IMG/VR virus record: IMGVR_UViG_3300046804_004208
Span: 1 to 64,000 of that record
Direction: 5' to 3' (one strand)
DNA length: 64,000 bases
Source of the DNA: a virus
A model generated the notes under the pieces. The model did not search any database. It was not told the origin of the DNA and was given only the letters and a program-made list of their open reading frames with translations. Numbering within the stretch: the stretch's first letter is position 1; every line of letters begins with the position of its first letter. This document shows positions 19,501-27,500 of this stretch, piece by piece. Made by a program: the position numbers and the translations under genes.

Positions 19501-19897
19501 AGGTTATCCTATTTTTGTTTTTGATACAACCGTTGGTAATGGAATTACATCTATAGATAATGGAGACTTAAATGTAGTAGGAATTGGTACAACTTTTGTA
19601 GATAACATATATTATGTTCACAATATTACAGAAAATAATTTAAGAGGTTTAATTGTTAGTAATATTTTATCATCAACTGATTTATCAGGACTAAGTACTT
19701 CTGGAGTTGATATTTGTGGTAGATTCTCTTGGGGAAAATTATCTGGATTTAAGAGATCTTCTAATCCGATTTCAATAGGAGTTAGTGGATATACTATCAA
19801 CTCTGGACTTACAACATTCCATTCAATACAAAGAAGAAAGTATGGATTGAGAGATAGTGGATCGCTGATAAAACAGTTCCCAGAGGGATCTTTATAA
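7514..19897 (+). CDS. Giant gp7-like baseplate protein with YHYH domain
   Basis: A 4127-aa protein, by far the largest in the window and about four times T4 gp7 (1032 aa). The first 120 residues (FDTRVKIQQIVENQLPEF, then KVSEFLKQYYISQEYQGG) resemble the protein that follows gp6 in cyanophages and is taken as the gp7 wedge initiator. A YHYH-type signature (GYAYDGNPIYGPFGF) lies at about residues 1239-1253. Much of the rest is beta-rich, with many NxGxGYxxxP repeats (nt about 9740-9960, 10330-10400, 10735-11060, 13640-13920, 17800-18120, 19130-19320) and GIGT/VGIGS tracts. It probably extends the baseplate outward and may contact the host surface. The gp7 assignment relies on position and N-terminus; fiber-like roles for the middle are inference. 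Confidence 0.75.
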   Translation: MITTGFDTRVKIQQIVENQLPEFVLSENPKVSEFLKQYYISQEYQGGPLDIAENLDQYINLNNLTPEVISGITSITKSISSTNDIIFVNTTKGFPKEYGLLKIDDEIITYTGITTNSFTGCVRGFSAISSYKNDLNSDELVFSSTRSSSHIKNSKVENLSALFLKEFYKKIKILLAPGFENIDFVSGLNVNNFIKEIKSFYQSKGTEESFKILFNVLYGITPKVLNLEEFLIKPSSSEFIRREILVTERISGDPNKLIGQIVKSYDDSASGPVSEVELITRNNKVYYKLQLFSGFNDKTLIEGQFEITGETKSIDSVSIGSSIITVDSTIGFSQFGTLYSGDNVISYSDKSINQFFGCSGIIKKINPRDQIRSNNIIYGYEDGKIDKKVELRVTGVLSELEDTQNVFLLSKGDVIEITSIGDKIENPSGLKTYKEEVFNSFIYNTSSRYEIESFSGNNVFLYDIPDKSSLKIGDHVDILNRNSESIVLENVIILNIISNKLILNVNITNVDQKTELSIRRKLSYSSSSGIPLKYDNITSNIQNTYIEKIGDEEFINIAANSLPDYPIGCNYKSSSLIINSSSNLDQIFQGYDEGDLTYSIISFKNNVPFNNGDAVVYTGSNKPLFNLSFGKIYYIQVLVNGTEKNKIRLYNSRSFIESNNYIKFDLSEGYVGTHTFTLESQNDKLIEPKKYLLKFPLKQNIESGKNIPTPVGSTGVLINGVEIVNYKSNDKLYFGPIENVRIYNSGKDYDVINLPKIKISSPIGVGSTAYADAVIRGSVREVIVDPNQVDLVRVVSASISGGNGSGAVLEPILEKTFREIEFDSDLSLYGGGIDKDNDSLTFLKNHNLKNGTPIVYNNNGNTSIGIGTFDGLNTDQNLYLENGETYYPEIINSRAIKLYKTISDLNSGINTVGFTTVNSGGIHKFRLLEGKNVLKNIKVLNSGSGYENRSLKVNPSGISTINDSISFINHNFNDGDLVEYQTTGSVISGLSTEKNYYVLKLDDNSFRLCDAGYVGVGAAKTDYLRKKYVNFESSGIGYQIFSYPKITLSLNVEYSGFIGTITATPIVRGNLVDCYLYENGSGYGSQIMNFHKKPSISILNGVNAQVKPIVNKGKIIAVELQNGGQNYYSTPDLVVNGNGTGAKLRAVISNGSIVKVIVINQGVNYDKNNTTVSVISAGRNAVLNCSVKPLTVNNFKRFSDEIAQEFNDNLSYGLVGYSTIREGSSFSDPTLESGHSKIIGYAYDGNPIYGPFGFSDPNDDNSTIKKLETGYVLDPSSVKSRPSIIDFEPGFFVEDYIFSNTGDLDIHNGRFAKTPEFPEGIYAYYVGVTTDTNTNTLIPKFPYFIGNFYRSSLDNTSIFDQSFDFNSSNLVRNTFPYRLNELNSGNDFIPEANDTLRQTSIINSISLGEIEEIEIKNPGENYEVNDSISIFSKTGGGSSAIVSKIKGKEIYGLETNFIKYENVVFSWLDENTVSANINPHHNFINGDSVNISGLSTSIKNLSGFKVISFSPEVTSLASSISANSTVGIVTDISIFSPISKLSVGSSIGIGTETFSVLNIFDNEKILRVRRGVSAGHSEGSLVNSLSNLITLKANCPQFDSTLNNIAYFNPTLSIGVGTISGSNTNVLFPIGNSTRLLSIPTQSIYLPNHKFKNNQKVLLSKPQSSSQLTVKDTPSGSSFNLPISGNSQYVYIINKSKDYIGLVTEVGLTTTTNGLYFTNNGSDNYQYKLESDFNQVTGVLQKVETKVSLSTYHGLSYGDKIDLVVNPSLSVGIGTSLSIKLKYNDQYEKLLFNPIGFTSTSVNISNNTINIINHKLSTGDKILYTSEDLVCSGLSSGKYFVYRNDDNSISLCETYIDTFSNPPNIVSLGSTGGNLQELSLINPQVKLFRNNNLVFDTSDSSLINSNLKIFYDSNFINEFVSVGTTNSFLIEQTGEPGVGTIFTDSNITIKYNQKIPTKLYYALEKNGTLLSKDTEVINNSEILYTNSLYNGSYNIYGIGTTTFNINLNDVPEKLSYKKSECFDLSYTTNSTNDSGPIDKIKIISSGFGYDSLPNFVGVSTISRGKNAILKSKSKSIGKINDLRIINEGFEYSSDKTLRPKGKIPTVLQLDNSSKLTSVSVLSGGRNFLSTPILELVNNYTRKKVNSGILIPVVKNNTIVEVNVVEEPLGLQSVDHTIFTTNNSNGIQVSKILSYTNGIVECELSTPPITGFLNVPFKPGDKIFVEGISKESFTDALGNTTTPGSGFNSVDHGYVFFTVTEFNNTDPAILKYDISKFTDNAGVPKTLQTNYSLIVNQKNYPIFSIEKSLAQFYDNETLFVNGLETDLTVRSSNYDILKISGEYPVKLNDLIYGKISGNSATVSAVNNFEKYFKVDYSNKRNFDWKNDFGKLNNETQVIQDSDYYQTLSYTIKSPISYEDSKDFVSRMVHPVGMKNFADMDIFSNSNVSIAATQNLLQVLDFVSEQRVDVVRNFDLVTDYEPFSNSSNAIKFRYKKLSDYIDCKTNRVLQIDDISSRFSSQEFNRDAFTEVIEYPITDFYSKFLVQVHDEDKLSYQISEVVILNNFDNTFTLNKSDLYTLEKLGDFTGEFAPSGDPVLKFIPTDPYTTNYNIKVHRESFSPNPFNIGVGFTDLGFVRLTSKTERMPRSSGIKTDIFIGLSSSFNTIYSNIFVMDEDTYEMNYFEVIGFYDSKDTHKSEFYFDTYPSIGGLSQGFIGTFGLFVENNIIKLQFTKNNNLSNILIKGKTVGFGSTSAGIGTYRFLVADQLEGTEKTSKLESKQYKGTGISTFISYNADVESSVKSLVKVGIGTTVTSLQQVLVLSDLNRVNIQQYPFVSVGSTSGIGTFGVTLNNSVVDVIFYPDPLYSSSEYTIQSFNHFMFYEIDEFNIPEELTYGTAKESFDISFYGSLNEFGKDRLDFDLNYERIPIFEKVFNPKNSSLLDLSTGVFKIKDHFFQTGEELIYTPSSTLIGVPGEPLGIGSTLVSGTTLIGDIIIGFSTITGVGSTIGISTNGTIILGSSIPDNTQIIGIGRTYTYFVGNVVSSGSSIITGVANTLALKVGSGIYSGNNISLGNITSIGINSITSSVTISEGDDRIYYSTDNNISLTLSNVATATTIRQNYITGIVTDICPEKVYTIKLSKDTFKLTGTLGQTGAGFTFTSSGSGNIHKLEMKKKLEKCLITVDGVNQYPLIRTPLQFSIKNNGNPIGSATTFITLSGISSISPRDLYQVDDEFMYINNVGLATENNGFGPITGIGTIPVIEVKRGWVGTAATTHDDNSIGRIYKGAYNIVGNRIWFTEAPDGRGNNNRLNSSLLPFAKSTFNGRVYLRQDYSTNKIYDDVSENFNGIGRTFTVKKDGENTTGIEIGSGLVFINDVFQTPDTENNAGNNYTFSENSGITSITFTSVSRPTPPYDILISEYDVNQNQVPRGGLIVSLGSTGGLGYAPLVGASVTAILNSGSIVSIGIGTSGSFGSGYTGNVSIGVTDSTGNGANVTATVGLGGTLIFNVVSGGFGYSNPEFIISDPSYQDLPIVGVSRLSVGNTTTTGIGLSITVQVGPSDSVGIGSSYFEVKSFKITKPGYGFSRGDVFEVVGLVTDSRLNYPIEPFRLVVDEIFTDSFASWQMGEFDYIDSIKPLQDGVRTRFPLYRNNELLSFEVDRNDIEASQIDFNSLLLIFVNGVMQEPNVSYTFEGGTTFRFKEPPVQTDNIAIFFYRGTRGVDSDIININETIKVGDTIKINKNNNIFGTIPQDERIVSLIQSADTTETGIYLGDGIDENNFKPLDWFKQKRDLIVNESFEYKSRDSLEALVFPSAKIIKDLSTKDNSIFVDDSTLFNYEENESTLEIQKFSALVLPHSNFSPGKITAVVDNNSTDISSLIIENGGSGYTGNSVVLKISNPKKIGIGIGTTATATVTVSAAGTLTSPITISNPGFGYTFIPQVLIPEPETIGEMLDDIQLVEGFSGIITGITTSVGTNGNPLAINFQVKFDPESIISGLLPGYPIFVFDTTVGNGITSIDNGDLNVVGIGTTFVDNIYYVHNITENNLRGLIVSNILSSTDLSGLSTSGVDICGRFSWGKLSGFKRSSNPISIGVSGYTINSGLTTFHSIQRRKYGLRDSGSLIKQFPEGSL

Positions 19898-19917
19898 TTA
19901 ATATCTTAAATATCAAT

Positions 19918-19925
19918 TATAAATA
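19918..19925 (+). promoter_or_regulatory. Late promoter TATAAATA for gp8
   Basis: Perfect T4 late promoter box 23 bases before the gp8 ATG, in the AT-rich gap after the giant gene. It would let gp8 and downstream genes be expressed independently of the 12-kb reading frame upstream. Confidence 0.7.
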
Positions 19926-19948
19926 TAGAAAAAAGCTAAAAATATAAA

Positions 19949-21505
19949 ATGGCGGCAATTGTAACAGACCAATTTAGAATTTTAAATGCTAATAATTTTG
20001 TAGAATCTGTACAAAATAGTGACAATTCATATTATGTATTTTTAAGTTTGCCTAATCCATCAATTGTTGGATTCGGTAGATCTGAGTCTTGGGATGATAG
20101 TGTACCAAATCCTATTGATAATTTAGATTATTTAAGTCATGTAAGAGATACTATTATATTTGGTAAGAAAATTTCTCCCAATGACATTAGAAGATTAGTA
20201 AAAAGAGTTAATTGGGAGCAAGGAAAAATCTATGAAATGTATAGGCATGATTATAGTATTTCAAATCGTTCTCCACAGACAAACTCCGCACGGTTATACG
20301 ATGCAAACTACTACGTAATTAATAGTGATTACAGAGTTTATATCTGTATTAGTAATGGATCTAGTGCTACCAATCCATTAGGTAATTTTTCTCAAGATGA
20401 ACCAACTTTTATTGATTTAGAACCTTCTAGAGCTGGTGAAAGTGGAGATGGTTATATTTGGAAATATCTTTTTACAGTTTCTCCAAGCGATATCATTAAG
20501 TTTGATTCTATTGAATATATTCCTGTTCCAAATAAATGGTTAACAAGCACTGATTCGCAAATACAGTCTATTAGGGAAAATGGAAACTCTAACGTAAATG
20601 ATAATCAAATAAAGACTGTATATATCGATTCGGAAGGATCTGGTTATAATACTACAGAAAGTGAACTTGATATTATTGGAGATGGAAGTGGCGCAAAAGT
20701 TATTGTCGATGTTGTTGGTGGAAAAATAACAAATACTACAGTTTCATCTGGTGGAAAAGGATATACATATGGAAGAGTTGATTTATCTTCTATAAATTCT
20801 GGAGCAACTTCTTTTGCCAAATTAATTCCAATTATTCCTCCAGAAAAGGGGCATGGTAGTGATATATATTCCGAATTAGGAACTGATAAGGTTTTAATTT
20901 ATGCTCGTTTTGATGATTCAACAAAAGATTTTCCAATAGACACAAGATTTTCTCAAATTGGAATTATTAAAAATCCATGTAGAGTTGGATCATATTCTTC
21001 AATATTCTTAGAAAATCAATTTTCTGGTTTATACTCTATTAAAATGAATTCAGTATCTAATCCAGAAGATGCCGTGCCTGGTAATAAAATATATCAAACT
21101 ATCGCTGGAGTTGGAACTGCTATTGGATATATCGCTTCTTATGATATAGAAACTAAAGTATTGAAATATTTTGTAGATAGATCTTTATATTATAATACTC
21201 TTTCATACGATCAAAAAGATTCAAGAAGAGTTTCAATAGAATCTAAAAAAGTGGACTTTTTACCTTCTTCAGGAACAATAATTTCAGATAATAGTTTTAC
21301 TGGTTCTCCAGATCCAACATTTACAGGAATTAGTACCACAGTGTCTTTGACAAAAAGAGTAAATTTAGCAACTAATTTTACAAATGGTTTCTCTCCTCCA
21401 GAGATAAATAAATCAACAGGACAAATTATTTACTTGGATAATAGACCAACAGTTTCTAGAAATCCAAGACAAAAAGAAGATATTAAAATTATCCTGGAAT
21501 TCTAA
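19949..21505 (+). CDS. gp8: gp8-like baseplate wedge subunit
   Basis: A 518-aa protein (T4 gp8 is 334 aa). The N-terminal MAAIVTDQFRILNANNF and the later blocks YDANYYVINSDYRVYICISNG and DGYIWKYLFTVSPSDIIKF are typical of cyanophage gp8, a wedge dimer placed between gp7 and gp10/gp53. The extra length includes a GxGY repeat at about residues 223-262 (SEGSGYNTT, then SSGGKGYTYG), the same module seen in the flanking giant proteins and in gp14. Confidence 0.88.
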   Translation: MAAIVTDQFRILNANNFVESVQNSDNSYYVFLSLPNPSIVGFGRSESWDDSVPNPIDNLDYLSHVRDTIIFGKKISPNDIRRLVKRVNWEQGKIYEMYRHDYSISNRSPQTNSARLYDANYYVINSDYRVYICISNGSSATNPLGNFSQDEPTFIDLEPSRAGESGDGYIWKYLFTVSPSDIIKFDSIEYIPVPNKWLTSTDSQIQSIRENGNSNVNDNQIKTVYIDSEGSGYNTTESELDIIGDGSGAKVIVDVVGGKITNTTVSSGGKGYTYGRVDLSSINSGATSFAKLIPIIPPEKGHGSDIYSELGTDKVLIYARFDDSTKDFPIDTRFSQIGIIKNPCRVGSYSSIFLENQFSGLYSIKMNSVSNPEDAVPGNKIYQTIAGVGTAIGYIASYDIETKVLKYFVDRSLYYNTLSYDQKDSRRVSIESKKVDFLPSSGTIISDNSFTGSPDPTFTGISTTVSLTKRVNLATNFTNGFSPPEINKSTGQIIYLDNRPTVSRNPRQKEDIKIILEF

Positions 21506-21507
21506 AA

Positions 21508-24500
21508 ATGACACAAAAAACAAATTTAAACATTTCACCATATTATGATGATTTTGATCAGGAAAAAAATTACTATAGGGTTCTTTTTAAACCAGGATTT
21601 CCAGTTCAATCAAGAGAACTGACTACTTTACAATCAATTTTACAAAGTCAAATTTCATCTTTTGCTAATCATATCTTTAAAGATGGATCAGTTGTTATTC
21701 CTGGAAATATTTCATATGATCCAAATTATTACGCAGTCAAATTAAATCCTAAACATTTAGGATTAGACGTAGGATTATATATTAACGAATTAATTGGAAA
21801 AAAAATATCCGGACAAACAAGCGGAATAACTGCTATTGTAAAAAATATTATTACAAACTCACAATCTGAAGAAGGATACTACACTTTATATGTAAAATAT
21901 TTAAATTCCGACACATCTTTTAAAATTAATACTTTTTCGGATGGAGAAACCTTAATAACACAAGATACTTTTTCTTATGGTAATACGAGTATTGTTTCTG
22001 GGGAGACAATATGTAGTTTAATAAGTTTAAATTCAACTGCAACTGGTTCTGCAGTTTCAATTTCAAAAGGAATATATTACGTTAGAGGAACGTTTGTAAA
22101 TGTTGATGATTATACTTTAATTCTAGATCAATATACAAATACACCATCATACAGAATTGGATTAGAGGTTATTGAAGAAATAATAGATTCTCAGAATGAT
22201 AATAGTTTATATGATAATGCAAGAGGGTTCGCAAATTTTTCAGCTCCAGGATCTGATAGGCTAAAAATATCTACAATATTAAATAAAAAATCATTAAATG
22301 ATTATAATGATAAAAATTTTATAGAAATATTAAGAGTTACTAATGGTATAGTTAAAAAAATACAAGATACGAACACATATTCATTAATAAAGGAATATAT
22401 TGCTAAAAGAACATATGAAGAATCTGGAGATTATTCACTGATTCCTTTTGATATTGAAATCAATAATTCTCTTAATGATAAAATTTCTTCAGATGGATTA
22501 TTTTTTAGTGAGCAAAAAACAGATCAAGGAAATACCCCAAATGATAATCTTCTTTGTGTTAAAGTTTCACCAGGAAAAGCATATGTAAGGGGATTTGATA
22601 TTGATAAATCATCAACTTCTATCTTAGATATAGAAAAACCAAGGGATGTTGAATTTATAAAAACATTTGGAATTCCCTTTGAAATGGGAAATCTTGTTAA
22701 GATTAATAATGTATCGGGAACTCCATTATTGGGTTTAGATAATAATTTTTATGTCAATCTCCAAAATCAAAGAAAATCTTCAACAACTGTTGGTTCCGGA
22801 ATAACTATAGGAAATGCAAGAATATATTCTTTTTCATTAGCGGATTCTTCATATTCTAATCAATCTTCAGAATGGAATTTATATCTATTTGATATTCAAA
22901 CTTATGAGGTTTTAACTTTAAATCAACCTTTAAATTCATCAGAGTGTCCAGAAACTTCTTATGTTAAAGGATTAAGCAGTGGTGCATCCGGTTATGTAGT
23001 TTCACCTCCAAATGGGGTAGAGGTTACTATAACACAAACATCTGGAACATTTTCCACTGGAGAACAGTTAGAAATAAATGGATCTAAATTTCTTTCAAGA
23101 ACAGTATCCGCAATTAAGAGATATTCAATTCAAGATATAAAATCTTTATACCAAAATAAAAATATTACCGGATTAAGTACATCATTTACAGCAGATACTG
23201 TTCTTCAGAGCAAAATAGGATCTAATTTTAGTATATCTGATCAAATTGAAATATCTTCATCTGGAATAGCCTCATGTGCAGGAAGAAACTTTGTTGGAAT
23301 AAAAAGTGATACAATAATTAGATACAGAAGAGTTGGATTTTTAACAGAGACTTATAACAGAATTGTATCTGTTTCTTCTGATGGGTTATATGCATCTCTT
23401 GCAGGAGTTTCGACCGTAAATCAAGTTTGTGATGGTGGAGTACCAACTACAATAACAAATGTTCCTTTTACATTTGGTGATCCTACTATTTTATACTCAG
23501 AAAAATCTTCATTGTATTCTCCATTAGGACATAAAAATATTTCTGAACTTGATTTATCTAATTCAAACTTAAAATTAACAAAACAAATAAAAGGAAAATC
23601 TAGTGGTAGTTTGGGGTCTTTATCTATAGGTTTGGCAGATGTTGGACTAACTAGTTCATTTTATGAACCATATGATTCTGAAAGATATTCTATTTTTTAT
23701 GAAGATGGATCTATTGAAAATTTGTCTAATAACAATGTATCATTAGACCCTGGATTATCATTAGTGACTTTTTCTGGATTAAAACCAAATCAAAATAATA
23801 TTACTATTAATACAACAATTCAAAAAAATTCTATTATTAGTAAACAAAAATTATATGTTAGAAGTGAAAAATTAGAGGTTAATAAGATATCTTCCGCAGT
23901 CTTAACCTCAATTTCTGGGTTAAGTACAAGTAATTATTACGGTTTAAGAGTTGATGATAAAGAAATATCATTAAATGTTCCAGATGTATCTAAAATAGTA
24001 GCGATATACGAATCTTTAAATACTTCATCTCCAGTACTAGACAAATTAAGTTTTAACACCTCATTAAATTTGGATAGTTCATCTATTTTAGGTGAACAAA
24101 TTATTGGTTCTTCAAGTGGTGCAATTGGTCAATTAGTTACAAAATATTCTTCATCTGAAATTGAATTTGTTTACTTGAATACTAATAAATTTATTAATGG
24201 GGAAACAGTTCGTTTTCAAGAGTCTAATATTGTTGGATCTATACAATTTATAACTGTTGGAAATTATTTGGATAGAACTCAAGATTATATTTTAGATAAT
24301 GGACAAAAAGAACAGTATTATGATTATTCCAAATTAATTAGAAAAAACAATTTTAGTATACCAACAAAAAAATTGTTGATAATTTACGATTGCTATCAAG
24401 TTCCCTCTAATGATTCTGGAGATCTTTACACAGTACAGAGTTATGGTAAAGAAAGGTATAATAAAGATGTTCCTATCTTAAATAATAATACTAGATTATC

Positions 24501-27500
24501 AGATGTCATTGATTTTAGACCAAGAGTTTCTAAATTCACAAACTCTTCTTCTTCGCCATTTGCATTTACATCAAGAGATTTTTCAATTTCAGGTTTAAAT
24601 CCAACCATAATTCTTTCACCAAATGAAAGTGCAAATATTGGATATTATTATTATTTACCAAGAATAGATAAACTTGTTTTAAATAAAAATGGAAATTTTT
24701 CTTTGGTAAAGGGAATTTCTTCTATAAATCCTAAGATTCCATCTTCAATTGATGAATCAATGGATATTGCAACTATTGAACTTCCAGCATATTTATATAA
24801 TACTTCCGATGCTAAAGTTAAATTAATTGACAATAGACGTTATACTATGAGAGATGTTGGAAAATTAGAACAAAGAATAGAAAATTTAGAAAATTTGTCT
24901 TCGTTATCTTTATTAGAAATAGATACAAAATCTTTGGAAATCAAAGATTCTGATGGATTTTCTAAATTTAAATGTGGATTTTTTGCGGATGGATTTAAAA
25001 ATACATCTTTTATTGATGTTGAGAATGGAATTTCTAAATTTTCAATTAATAATAATCTTGAAGAGTTGGAATCAGATATTTCACTATACTCTTTAAAATC
25101 TGAAATTTCATTATCTTCTGCAACAAATATAGAAAATGCAGATTTTTCTGCAGATTTAACACTTTCAGATCCAAATGTTAAAAAAACCGGAGATTTAATT
25201 ACTTTAAATTATGCAGAAGTAGATTGGGTTGACATTTCTCAAAATTTTGCTACAAAAGAAGAATCAATAAATCCATTTTCAAATGTTAATTATAATGGAA
25301 ACATTAGATTATACCCATCATCGGATACTTGGGTTAAAACTGTTCTTAGTGAAACTGGATCTATAGTTAGATCAGAAAATGATTGGAAAAATACTTATAT
25401 TTCAAATTTAGTTACTGGAAGCCAATATAGTGATTATACAAGATCCAGAAATGTGGAATTTTCTGCAAGTGGATTGATACCTAAAACTCAATATTACTCA
25501 TTTTTAGATGGAAATACTAATATAGATGTAATTCCAAAATTACTTCAAATTTCCATGTCTTCTGGAATTTTTCAAACTGGTGAGGATGTTAATGGTTACA
25601 TAGGAAATGAACTTGTATGTTGTTTTAGATTGGCGACACAAACTCATAAGTATGGTCTTTATAATTCTCCATCTGAAGTTTATTCAGAAAATCCATATAA
25701 TCCTGCAGCAAGTTTTACTAATTATTCTTCTTCATCTACAATTCTTAATATTGATACAAAATCTTTATCAGATAATTCGAGTGGTAAATATTTTGGATAT
25801 ACCCCAACTGGAATGGTATTAATTGGAAAAACATCAAAAGCACAAGCTACTGTAATTCCACAATCTTTAATTTCAGATAGTTTTGGAGATTTAATAGGTT
25901 GTTTTTATATTAGAAATCCATTATCTAATCCAACACCTCCAGTTTTATTTAAAAGAAATTCTAAATCATTTAGATTATCTTCTAGTTCAACAAATTCTAG
26001 TTCTATTTCTATTAGTTATACAGAAACTACTTTCTTTGCTTCTGGGATTTTAAATTCATCCACTTATTCCGAAAGTATATCTGTCAGAAAATCTCCACCA
26101 GCTTTGCCATTAAATGCTTTAAGGAAAGATCCTTTTTCTCAAACATTTAGAACTGATAATGATGGAGGATTTTTAACTAGTGTAGATCTTTTCTTCTCAA
26201 ATAAAGATTCTGCAGAAAAATTATTTGTAGAAATTAGAGAATGTGATATTGGTGGTGTTCCAAAAGATCAACTAGTTCAAGATTTTGCTAGAGTGGAAGT
26301 TTTACCATCTCAGATAGCAGTATCTTCAGATGCCTCAGTTCCAACTAATATAAAATTTAAATCTCCAATATATCTTCAACCAAATAAACAATACGCAATA
26401 TCAATTTTCTGCCCTACGTCATCAAATTATAAAGTTTGGATTGCAGAATCAAATAATCCTACTGTTACTACTTCTTCCTTACCCGCTGTTCTCCAAACAA
26501 TATATTCAAATAACTACACAGGAGGACATTTATTCAAACCTCAAAATGGATCAGTATGGAATTCAAGTTTATCTGAAGACTTATGCTTTAAATTTAAAAA
26601 AGCTCAATTTGTTAGTAAATCTGGGACAATTTATTTCCACAACCCATCATTATCAATTGGAAGTACCCATGGTAGATACGATTCAAATATTCAAAATTTA
26701 ATAAAAAACCCATTAAAGGCACTTCCTAGAAAACTTGTAGTTGGAATCATAACTTCTTCAAATATCTCTAATGTACTTTCAGTAGGTACAAAAGTGCTTG
26801 AGGGAACGAATTTTGGATACATTGAAAAAATAGGGGGTAATATAGGTATTATTACATCAACTAATACAGGAATTGGATATTCAAATGGATCTTTCACTTC
26901 TGTACCATTATATACAATAACAGGTTCTGGCAATGGTGCTACTGCAAATATAACTTTCATAAATTCAAAAGTATCTACAGTATCTATTGCTAATACTGGA
27001 TCTGGATATGTTGTTGGAGATGTTTTGGGAATTACTACAAGTGCTGTAAATAAAGGTAAAGGAGCAACTATAACAGTTTCATCAACTATTAATTCCGATA
27101 CTTTATATTTAACTAACGTTCAGGGTCAATCTTTTACTCAAGGGAATGTCATTTCATATTATGATGGTTCTACAAATGTTTCTCTATCTGGAACTACTGT
27201 TAGAGGTCAAACATATGTAGAAGATGATTTGTATACAGGAAATGTATTTGAAGTTACTCAATACAATCATAGTATGCATTCTGATAATAATATTCTTTCC
27301 ATTTCTGGAGTATTTCCGGATACTATTCCTGAACTATTAACTGCGTCATTACCTTCAACAACTTTAACAATATCTGTTGCAAATACAGCAAATTTTGTTA
27401 ATTTTGAGGGTAGTCAAGTTAGTGGATCTAATCTTGGATATGTATTAATAAACAATGAAATAATTTCTTATAGTGGAATAACAGTTGGTGGATTAACAAT

